The notes under the pieces are model-generated. The model was not told where the DNA came from, did not search any database, and saw nothing but the letters and a program-made list of their open reading frames with translations. Below are positions 1-4,827 of a stretch of 6,627 nucleotides of DNA, piece by piece; positions within the stretch are counted from its first letter, which is position 1; every line of letters begins with the position of its first letter. The stretch spans positions 28,843 to 35,469 of the forward strand of contig DBOE01000003.1 in NCBI GenBank assembly GCA_002299585.1, written 5' to 3'. The DNA comes from Hydrogenovibrio sp. UBA654 (GTDB lineage: Bacteria > Pseudomonadota > Gammaproteobacteria > Thiomicrospirales > Thiomicrospiraceae). Position numbers and translations under genes: made by a program.

Positions 1-385
1 TCTCTGTTAAATAAATAACATAACCTAGATATCCTTCTTTAAGATCATCAATCGCTACTACTTTACGCCCATCACTAGCTTCTGCTATTATGATGGTAGC
101 TTTATCTCCGTCTATTTTTTCTAATAAGCATGCTTGATTATTTTGCAATGGTAATATGCAGGGTAGAGCGAGATTAGAGATGGAATCTAAGCTACGGTTT
201 CTTATACTGGCCTGTATATTTGCTCTTGCGGCAGCACGAATAAGTAGTTCAGGAGTTAATCTTTTTTCATCTTGTAAGGGTAATCCGGCAATAAAAGATT
301 GGCGAGAAAAAGGTCTACCCTGAAGTTTGCTGTAAATGACTAAACACTCAAGCAAGGGATCGGAAAATTTAGTTATTGGTTTCAA
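1..385 (-). CDS. Type I secretion ABC transporter (LapB/HlyB-like), N-terminal part only, degenerate C39-like domain
   Basis: This is the N-terminus of an inner-membrane ABC ATPase that powers one-step export of RTX-type proteins or adhesins through a type I secretion channel. About 128 codons are present; the membrane and ATPase domains lie off the left edge. The readable part matches the N-terminal C39-like domain of LapB-type exporters, with the landmarks DPLLECL, GRPFSRQ, AGLPL, TPELLIRAAARA and LALPCILPLQ. In active C39 peptidases the first landmark reads DCGxxCL, so the catalytic Cys is Pro here. The usual catalytic His near the G-H-F-x-x-L stretch is also absent (NNQACLL). The domain therefore probably binds substrate rather than cleaving it. 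The frame has no ATG: it opens after a stop at 463-461, and the only usual start is TTG at 385-383, which has no clear Shine-Dalgarno sequence. The true start is uncertain. The family call is confident; the exact lapB orthology is not. Confidence 0.8.
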   Translation of the reverse strand, partial: MKPITKFSDPLLECLVIYSKLQGRPFSRQSFIAGLPLQDEKRLTPELLIRAAARANIQASIRNRSLDSISNLALPCILPLQNNQACLLEKIDGDKATIIIAEASDGRKVVAIDDLKEGYLGYVIYLTE

Positions 386-403
386 TATGCAAGTAACACG
401 TTC

Positions 404-421
404 AATGTAATTAATTACATT
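404..421. promoter_or_regulatory. Perfect 18-bp palindrome, candidate operator
   Basis: AATGTAATTAATTACATT is a perfect inverted repeat with 9-base half-sites and no spacer. It lies between the divergent secretion ATPase and ycgL, 19 bases upstream of the TTG proposed for the ATPase and about 75 bases upstream of the ycgL start. A dimeric regulator binding here could control one or both genes. No regulator is identifiable, and AT-rich DNA produces such palindromes by chance more often than balanced DNA. Confidence 0.4.
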
Positions 422-439
422 ATAACCATATATGCTGAT

Positions 440-445
440 TATAAT
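440..445 (+). promoter_or_regulatory. Candidate -10 element (TATAAT) for ycgL
   Basis: A perfect TATAAT lies about 50 bases upstream of the preferred ycgL start. No good -35 box sits 16-18 bases upstream; the nearest weak match is TTACAT at 415-420, inside the palindrome. In DNA this AT-rich, a lone -10 match is weak evidence. Confidence 0.3.
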
Positions 446-485
446 TATGTTAAGTTTTTCTTACATAAACCCTACAAAGATAAAA

Positions 486-490
486 AAGGA
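486..490 (+). promoter_or_regulatory. Ribosome binding site that fixes the ycgL start
   Basis: AAGGA is followed by seven bases and then ATG at 498. The ATGs at 432 and 447 in the same frame have no such site. The start at 498 also gives a protein of normal YcgL length. Confidence 0.7.
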
Positions 491-497
491 CAAAAAA

Positions 498-809
498 ATG
501 CTCCAAACTATTCAAATTTCGGCTTTTAAAACTGCTAAAAAAACAGAGTTGTATTTGTTTGTCATTAAAAAAAATAATAGACAAGTTTCTTTAGAAGAAC
601 TACCAAATGAGTTATTAGTTATGTTTGGGAAACCAGTGCATATTTTTGATTTTGAATTAACCGAAAATAAAATTTTGCCCCGCTCTGAATCAAAGGAAAT
701 TATATCTTCTTTAGCAGATAAGGGTTATTACATACAGATGCCTCCTACAGAAAATGAAAAAATAGGTAGTATGTCTGCTCCTCCAGAACGAATAGACAAT
801 ATTTTTTAA
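498..809 (+). CDS. ycgL: YcgL domain-containing protein
   Basis: A small soluble protein of the YcgL (formerly DUF709) family, widespread in Gammaproteobacteria, whose biochemical role is not established. The 103-residue product shows the family pattern. A short first strand ends in TELYLFV (about residues 18-24); next come LPNELLVMFGKPVHIFDFELT (about 35-55), the segment around ADKGYYIQMPP (about 73-83) and a variable acidic tail. The block ELLVMFGKPVHIFDFELT closely resembles the Pseudomonas family member. The frame is open upstream to 432, which would add 22 residues starting MLIIIMLSF. I reject that extension because the ATG at 498 has a well-spaced AAGGA and homologues start there. The gene stands alone: divergent from the secretion ATPase and separated from sodA by 86 bases that contain a promoter-like site. 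Confidence 0.9.
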   Translation: MLQTIQISAFKTAKKTELYLFVIKKNNRQVSLEELPNELLVMFGKPVHIFDFELTENKILPRSESKEIISSLADKGYYIQMPPTENEKIGSMSAPPERIDNIF

Positions 810-810
810 A

Positions 811-840
811 ATTGGCAGATATTTATATATAATAGCCAAT
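811..840 (+). promoter_or_regulatory. Putative sodA promoter with flanking inverted repeat
   Basis: A perfect TATAAT lies at 828-833, about 62 bases before the sodA ATG, with only a T-rich, non-consensus -35 region near 804-810. ATTGGC (811-816) and GCCAAT (835-840) form an inverted repeat bracketing the -10 element. That arrangement would suit a repressor or activator controlling sodA, but no regulator family can be named from it. Confidence 0.45.
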
Positions 841-842
841 AA

Positions 843-865
843 TAACCTAGCAAAATACTAGGTTA
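843..865 (+). promoter_or_regulatory. Leader hairpin in the sodA 5' untranslated region
   Basis: TAACCTAG and CTAGGTTA form an 8-bp stem around the 7-base loop CAAAATA. It is not followed by a U-run, so it is unlikely to be a ycgL terminator. If transcription starts about 7 bases after the TATAAT, the hairpin sits almost at the 5' end of the sodA mRNA, 19 bases ahead of the Shine-Dalgarno sequence. That position fits an mRNA-stabilising or regulatory element. Confidence 0.4.
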
Positions 866-895
866 AATTTAAAATAACATAATTGAGGAAATAAC

Positions 896-1504
896 ATGGC
901 TTTTACTCTTTCTGATCTGCCTTATGACTATAATGCACTAGAAGTATCTATTGATGCTCGTACTATGGAAATCCATCACACTAAACACCACAATACTTAT
1001 ATTACTAATCTCAACAATGCTATTGCCGATACTGAACATACCTATAAGTCTTTAGAAGAACTAATTGCTAAGGCTGGTTCTATCTCTCCTGCTGTACGTA
1101 ATAACGGCGGTGGGCACTGGAATCACTCGTTTTTTTGGGGCATTATGACTGGTGATAGCATGGGTAAACCAGAAGGTGTTTTAGCTGATGATATTAATGC
1201 CACTTTCGGTAGCCTTGATGAAATGAAAACAAAATTTCAAACTGCAGGTGCAACCCAGTTTGGCTCAGGCTGGGCATGGTTAACCGTTTCTACTGCTGGT
1301 AAACTAGAAATTTCATCAACCCCAAACCAAGATAACCCATTAATGGATATTGCCAACACTAAAGGTACTCCAATTTTGGCACTAGATGTATGGGAACATG
1401 CCTATTACCTTCGCTATCAAAACTTACGCCCTGCTTATATGCAAGCTTGGTGGGATGTAGTAAACTGGAACAAGGTTTCTGAACTTTATCTTGCCGCTAA
1501 ATAA
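896..1504 (+). CDS. sodA: Superoxide dismutase, manganese type
   Basis: A cytoplasmic enzyme of the Fe/Mn superoxide dismutase family, converting superoxide to oxygen and hydrogen peroxide. The 202 residues match the normal length. The N-terminal helical domain holds TMEIHHTKHHNTY and the C-terminal domain holds DVWEHAYYLRYQN. Predicted metal ligands are His27, His77 (in GGGHWNHS), Asp164 and His168. Two positions separate the Mn and Fe types. Residue 73 is Gly where Fe enzymes carry Gln, and Gln145 lies in the NQDNPLM segment typical of Mn enzymes. The sequence therefore looks like SodA rather than SodB, though cambialistic use of iron cannot be excluded. GAGGAA five bases before the ATG supports the start. 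The gene has its own promoter-like site and leader hairpin and a terminator-like structure downstream, so it is probably monocistronic. Confidence 0.95.
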   Translation: MAFTLSDLPYDYNALEVSIDARTMEIHHTKHHNTYITNLNNAIADTEHTYKSLEELIAKAGSISPAVRNNGGGHWNHSFFWGIMTGDSMGKPEGVLADDINATFGSLDEMKTKFQTAGATQFGSGWAWLTVSTAGKLEISSTPNQDNPLMDIANTKGTPILALDVWEHAYYLRYQNLRPAYMQAWWDVVNWNKVSELYLAAK

Positions 1505-1547
1505 AAAATATTAGCTTCATCCATTATATAATAGAGATTTGAGTATA

Positions 1548-1565
1548 TTATTAATCAGAGGCTCC
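1548..1565 (+). repeat. Interspersed repeat, copy 1 (after sodA)
   Basis: TTATTAATCAGAGGCTCC occurs here and, exactly, as its reverse complement at 2438-2455. A 14-base core with one change recurs on the minus strand at 4805-4818. This copy begins 44 bases after the sodA stop and runs into the GC-rich palindrome at 1560-1575, in sense orientation to sodA. Confidence 0.75.
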
Positions 1566-1591
1566 CTAGGGAGCCCATGACTTCCCTTTTT
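1560..1591 (+). terminator. Putative sodA terminator with two competing hairpins
   Basis: GGCTCCCTAGGGAGCC (1560-1575) is a perfect palindrome that can fold with a 6-bp GC-rich stem, but its U-run comes too late. The second arm, AGGGA (1568-1572), can instead pair with TCCCT (1583-1587), and that fold is followed directly by a run of T (1588-1591), as in an intrinsic terminator. The two folds are mutually exclusive. The simplest reading is termination after sodA; an attenuation switch ahead of the next gene is possible but unproven. Confidence 0.5.
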
Positions 1592-1637
1592 ACTATTTTG
1601 CTAACAGGCACTAATTCAATTAATAAAGAGTAATTAA

Positions 1638-2357
1638 ATGAGTAACTCTCTAAATATACCTACTGCAACTCATAAACCTAGGCCGTTTATTGATTTGTTG
1701 ATTAGTATTATTATACCTTCTGTAATTTTGATGAAACTTAGTGGTAATGAAGATTTAGGGGCTACTAATGCCTTAATTTTAGCTTTATCTTTTCCGCTTG
1801 TCTGGGGGATATTTGAACTGATAAAATATCGTAAATTTAATTTTATAGCTCTACTAGGTTTAATTAGTGTACTACTAACTGGTGGTATTGGTTTATTACA
1901 TTTAGATACACAATGGTTAGCTATTAAGGAAGCTGCTATCCCTGGAATTATCGGTATTATTGTATTAATTTCTACTAAAACCCGCTACCCTCTTATTAAA
2001 ACTTTACTCTATAACCCTAAGGTTTTAAATGTTGAAAAGATTGGTAAAAAGCTAGAAGAACTAGGTAAAACTTCAATATTTGAATTCCGTTTGATGAACT
2101 CTACTTATATGTTAAGTGGGACATTTTTCTTTTCTTCTATAATGAATTATTTTCTTGCGGTTTGGGTAGTTACTAGCCCTGCTGGTAGTGTAGAATTTAA
2201 TGAGCAGTTAGGGCAAATGACTTTGCTTAGTTATCCTGTAATTGCTATTCCTTCTATGATTATGATGCTGGCTATTGCTTATTATTTATGGCGAACTGTG
2301 CATGGAATAACTGGTTTATCTTTAGAAGAGATTATTAATGATCCAAAAAACACCTAG
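1638..2357 (+). CDS. VC0807-family six-helix membrane protein
   Basis: A predicted inner-membrane protein of 239 residues belonging, from recalled family sequences, to the VC0807 family (distantly related to intracellular septation protein A), for which I know no established function. Hydrophobic segments lie near residues 18-34, 43-61, 68-88, 98-112, 156-178 and 195-218, giving about six membrane helices. A charged loop lies at about 128-151. The stretch from RLMNSTYMLSGTFFF to SYPVIAIPSMIMM is the most recognisable part, and the C-terminus is a short acidic tail. There is no cleavable signal peptide. The ATG at 1638 follows a weak purine-rich site (AAAGAG, 1625-1630). The gene is preceded by the sodA terminator region and converges with the acyltransferase gene. 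Exact 18-bp inverted repeats lie on both sides of it. Any promoter in the short gap after the terminator is not obvious. Confidence 0.8.
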   Translation: MSNSLNIPTATHKPRPFIDLLISIIIPSVILMKLSGNEDLGATNALILALSFPLVWGIFELIKYRKFNFIALLGLISVLLTGGIGLLHLDTQWLAIKEAAIPGIIGIIVLISTKTRYPLIKTLLYNPKVLNVEKIGKKLEELGKTSIFEFRLMNSTYMLSGTFFFSSIMNYFLAVWVVTSPAGSVEFNEQLGQMTLLSYPVIAIPSMIMMLAIAYYLWRTVHGITGLSLEEIINDPKNT

Positions 2358-2382
2358 TTCAGCTATTTTAAAACAATCGTAT

Positions 2383-2424
2383 TGAGACCTTTGTGCGAGA
2401 TAATTCACGGATTAAAATGTCTCA
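2383..2424. other. Convergent intergenic segment with a TGAGAC/GTCTCA inverted repeat
   Basis: TGAGAC (2383-2388) and GTCTCA (2419-2424) are inverted across a 30-base gap, between the stops of two converging genes. The run GAGACCTTTGTGCGAG resembles, from memory, the ends of some IS5-family insertion sequences. No transposase reading frame is present, so at most this is a remnant end. No convincing intrinsic terminator is visible in the convergent gap (2358-2448). Confidence 0.25.
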
Positions 2425-2437
2425 TATTATTGGTTAA

Positions 2438-2455
2438 GGAGCCTCTGATTAATAA
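2438..2455 (-). repeat. Interspersed repeat, copy 2 (at the acyltransferase stop codon)
   Basis: Read on the minus strand this is TTATTAATCAGAGGCTCC, identical over 18 bases to copy 1. It contains the TAA stop codon of the acyltransferase gene, so that gene ends inside the repeat. Copies 1 and 2 are inverted relative to each other and bracket the VC0807-family gene. Confidence 0.75.
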
Positions 2456-3354
2456 ATATCTGCAACACCTTTTGGTGGGTGGCGGTATCTTTTGTAACTC
2501 CATAAATATTGGCTGGGGTTAATTGCCACGCATTTTTCTACACCTTTGTTTAGTGAGGTGGTTGCTATGAGCTCATCTTTTGAAGATATTTCGCCAACTG
2601 CAGATAAAATATGTACAGCAAAACCCTCTCCAGATGGCAATCTTTCACCTATTATGTATAAAACTTCTGCCTTGGTTTTATTGGCTAGTTTAGAAACTAA
2701 AGTCATTGTTCTAGCGGGGTGTCCAAAAAATGGTGCATGAATACCGCCTGATTTTCCTGGGTCTTGGTCTGGTAAAATTGCCACCATTTTATTTTGCTTT
2801 AATACTTTAAACATGGTTTTTACTCCAGCAATATCAGTTGGTACGGGTCTACCTACTCTACCCCTTACTTTATTTAAGTAATTTTCAATAGATTTTATTG
2901 CCGGAGGTTGATATAAAACTGTAAAAGTCCCTTTGGTTTTTAAATAAAAACCTAAAACTTCCCAATTACCAAAATGGGGGGACAACATTAATACACCATT
3001 ACCCTTTTCATAAGCCGCATCTAACAAATATTCCCCATAAATTTTTTTAATCATTGGTAGCTGCTTGTCAACACCCCACTCCCAAACCGCTCCTAATTCA
3101 GTAAAACTTTTAGCATTTTCTTGTAGGGTTTTATTAGCTAATATTTTTAACTCTTGCTTAGATAAATTAGGGTAAGCCACTGCTAGATTTGCTCTTATAA
3201 CTTCTCTGTTATAGTTAGGAAACAAACTAAATACCCAACCGATAAATGCACCAATCCGTTGCTGATTTTTCAACGAAAAGCATGACAATAACTTTATAAA
3301 ACCAATAAATAAATTAGCTAAAATTGGTTTATCTTGGTTGGGTTTATTAGCCAT
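2449..3354 (-). CDS. LpxL/HtrB-family lysophospholipid acyltransferase
   Basis: A member of the LpxL/LpxM lipid A late acyltransferase family, which transfers an acyl chain from acyl-ACP to a lipid A precursor at the inner membrane. Some relatives acylate other lipids. The 301 residues fit the family. A hydrophobic N-terminal region (about 12-48) probably anchors it. The catalytic H-x4-E is His127 to Glu132 in HFGNWE. Other family landmarks are YQPP (148-151), PDQDPG (195-200), FFG (209-211) and the C-terminal WSYKRYR (285-291). The start overlaps the end of the TtcA-like gene by 8 bases (TATGGCTAA), with GAAGA a few bases ahead, which suggests translational coupling. The stop lies inside repeat copy 2. 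Which acyl chain and acceptor it uses cannot be read from the sequence, so no specific gene symbol is given. Confidence 0.88.
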   Translation of the reverse strand: MANKPNQDKPILANLFIGFIKLLSCFSLKNQQRIGAFIGWVFSLFPNYNREVIRANLAVAYPNLSKQELKILANKTLQENAKSFTELGAVWEWGVDKQLPMIKKIYGEYLLDAAYEKGNGVLMLSPHFGNWEVLGFYLKTKGTFTVLYQPPAIKSIENYLNKVRGRVGRPVPTDIAGVKTMFKVLKQNKMVAILPDQDPGKSGGIHAPFFGHPARTMTLVSKLANKTKAEVLYIIGERLPSGEGFAVHILSAVGEISSKDELIATTSLNKGVEKCVAINPSQYLWSYKRYRHPPKGVADIY

Positions 3355-4168
3355 ATTTATCTTCTAAGTTTGCTTTGCCAGTATAGTTATCGTCTTCAAT
3401 AAGTGGTTGCATTGCCCGCCATAAATTAGCATACAAATGCTCATTTTGTTGTTGTTCCATTAACAATAGTTCTTTAATTCTTTGTCTTTGTTGTGGTTTA
3501 GCATAACAAGCTGGGCAATTATCTTCAATAATAGGTAAATTTGCTGATTTTGCAAACTCTCTGATTTGAGGTTCTCTAACCCTTACTAACGGGCGTATTA
3601 CACGAATATCTTTATCATTATTTAGATAATGGGCTTTCATAGTCCTAAGCTCTCCTGCATAAAATGCCGACAGGATAAAGCTTTCACTCAAATCATCTAA
3701 ATGCTGGGCTAGTGCCAATACATTATACCCTTCACGCCTACAAACGCTATAAAGCTTACCTCTTTTTTGCCTTGCACAAAAACTACAAAAAGACTTGCCT
3801 TGCATATGAGTTTTTGCCAAAGCTATTAGATCTTCAGATTCATAAAAATAAGGAGTTTCCATTTTTTTAAGCCAGTGCTTTAATGGCGAAGGATCAAAGC
3901 CAGGTATTTGTGAATCAATAGTACAGGCTGCTAGTTCAAACTTAACTGGTGAATGGCGTTGTAAATGTTTAAATACTGTTAATAAAACCATTGAATCTTT
4001 GCCTCCAGAAAGGCCAAGCATGATTTTATCACCTTGTTTTATCATTTTATATTGGGCAATTGCTCTACCTATTATGTTTAAAATTTTTTTTGGCGGTTTT
4101 ATCCAATTTTTAGTGCGTTTTTTTTTGGTTATTTTTATAGGATTATCTTTGATAACTTTGTTCTCCAT
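3347..4168 (-). CDS. TtcA-like PP-loop ATPase (tRNA thiolation family, divergent)
   Basis: An ATP-pyrophosphatase-family protein related to TtcA, which makes 2-thiocytidine at tRNA position 32 using ATP, a [4Fe-4S] cluster and a sulfur donor. The 273 residues match the family. The PP-loop is SGGKDS (54-59). Candidate cluster ligands are Cys128 and Cys131 (CSFC) plus a cysteine of CPAC (218-221). It departs from canonical TtcA: LAQHLDDLSES replaces the LGHHxDDxxET segment and CPAC replaces CNLC, so it may be a paralogue with another target. Residues 1-28 are lysine-rich. The ATG at 4168 lies 34 bases inside the MOSC gene and has no clear Shine-Dalgarno sequence. No other standard start precedes the conserved region, so translational coupling is likely. 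The first 90 codon bases contain an A9 and an A8 tract. I withhold the symbol ttcA because of the divergence. Confidence 0.85.
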   Translation of the reverse strand: MENKVIKDNPIKITKKKRTKNWIKPPKKILNIIGRAIAQYKMIKQGDKIMLGLSGGKDSMVLLTVFKHLQRHSPVKFELAACTIDSQIPGFDPSPLKHWLKKMETPYFYESEDLIALAKTHMQGKSFCSFCARQKRGKLYSVCRREGYNVLALAQHLDDLSESFILSAFYAGELRTMKAHYLNNDKDIRVIRPLVRVREPQIREFAKSANLPIIEDNCPACYAKPQQRQRIKELLLMEQQQNEHLYANLWRAMQPLIEDDNYTGKANLEDKYG

Positions 4169-4761
4169 GCTTTTGATAGAGTGGTAGTTGCTAATGCTGT
4201 TTTAATATTTAATATATCATATTCGGTCTTTTTACGGGTAAATTGTGCCAGAAATAGATCTGCTATAGTGACACTATTTTCGTTAGTTTTTATAATACTT
4301 ACCCTTGTGCCTGCCTGTATTTTTCCTTGCTCGATAACTCGGCAATAAAAGCCTACTCTACCAGAAGAACAATATTCTTTAACAAAGGTTTTTCTACCAG
4401 AATGCTCGCCTAATTTAGCACAAGGTGAACGAGGCTGGGTTATTTCTAAAACTACTTCTCCAATAACCAACCTATCACCTATTTGAAGCCTATACTCATC
4501 AATACTAGAAATACTAAGGTTTTCGCCTAAAAAACCAAATTGCTGGTCAATATTAAAAAAATCGTAATTATCCGTAGGAATAATTAACAGTGCTTTTTCT
4601 AGGCCTCCATGACTATTTAAATCTGCTTGTTGATCCCCTTCTAAACCTGTAAAGCTTAACAGGACTAATTTAGTAACTGGAGTTTTATGAATAGCGGACT
4701 TAACCCCTTTGCCCCAAGCATAATCTTTAATTTTACCCCTATTTATAGATTTTACATTCAT
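4135..4761 (-). CDS. YiiM-like MOSC domain protein
   Basis: A cytoplasmic MOSC-domain protein. YiiM in E. coli uses molybdenum cofactor and helps reduce N-hydroxylated base analogues; a similar role here is inference from similarity. The preferred product is 208 residues. Landmarks, in that numbering, are GLEGDQQAD (39-47), HGG (51-53), LGENLSI (78-84) and TQPRSPCAKL (108-117). The last includes Cys114, the conserved cysteine expected to ligate molybdenum. A C-terminal helical region (about 164-208) corresponds to the 3-alpha domain of YiiM. The start at 4761 has GGAA six bases upstream. An in-frame ATG at 4773 would add four residues but lacks a ribosome binding site. The 3' end overlaps the TtcA-like gene by 34 bases, making it the first gene of a three-gene unit. 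Confidence 0.88.
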   Translation of the reverse strand: MNVKSINRGKIKDYAWGKGVKSAIHKTPVTKLVLLSFTGLEGDQQADLNSHGGLEKALLIIPTDNYDFFNIDQQFGFLGENLSISSIDEYRLQIGDRLVIGEVVLEITQPRSPCAKLGEHSGRKTFVKEYCSSGRVGFYCRVIEQGKIQAGTRVSIIKTNENSVTIADLFLAQFTRKKTEYDILNIKTALATTTLSKAWRTKLSKIIL

Positions 4762-4767
4762 TATATA

Positions 4768-4771
4768 TTCC
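4768..4771 (-). promoter_or_regulatory. Ribosome binding site that decides the MOSC start
   Basis: On the minus strand GGAA is followed by six bases and then ATG (4761-4759). The upstream ATG at 4773-4771 overlaps this site and has only TTAAATTGAA before it, so the shorter product is favoured. Confidence 0.55.
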
Positions 4772-4784
4772 ATTTCAATTTAAC

Positions 4785-4819
4785 AAAAAAGCTTAATAAT
4801 TAAAGAGTCTCTGATTAAG
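4785..4819 (-). terminator. Weak intrinsic terminator after dld
   Basis: On the minus strand CTTAAT (4819-4814) pairs with ATTAAG (4797-4792), followed after one C by six T (4790-4785). The stem is only 6 bp and AT-rich with a 16-base loop, so termination is probably partial. The loop and left arm contain repeat copy 3. Leaky termination would let dld transcription continue into the MOSC unit, which starts shortly after and has no obvious promoter of its own. Confidence 0.4.
4805..4818 (-). repeat. Interspersed repeat, copy 3 (after dld)
   Basis: Read on the minus strand this is TTAATCAGAGACTC, matching the core of copies 1 and 2 at 13 of 14 bases (G to A at position 11). It begins 9 bases after the dld stop, again in sense orientation to the upstream gene, and forms part of the putative terminator. 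Confidence 0.55.
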
Positions 4820-4827
4820 TAGAAAAT

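Noticed and set aside
432..497. Longer N-terminus for YcgL starting at 432
   Set aside because: It lacks a ribosome binding site and gives a non-family extension, while the ATG at 498 has AAGGA at good spacing and matches homologue starts.
843..865. Hairpin as a ycgL terminator
   Set aside because: No T-run follows the stem, and it lies downstream of the likely sodA promoter, so a leader element fits better.
896..1504. Assignment as iron-type SodB
   Set aside because: Gly73 and Gln145 follow the Mn-type pattern. Fe enzymes carry the Gln in the N-terminal domain.
2546..2740. 64-codon plus-strand reading frame
   Set aside because: It lies entirely antisense within the acyltransferase gene, has no family resemblance and no ribosome binding site.
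3999..4187. 62-codon hydrophobic plus-strand reading frame
   Set aside because: It is antisense to the conserved TtcA-like and MOSC coding regions. Its hydrophobicity arises because the complement of lysine-rich coding is phenylalanine-rich.
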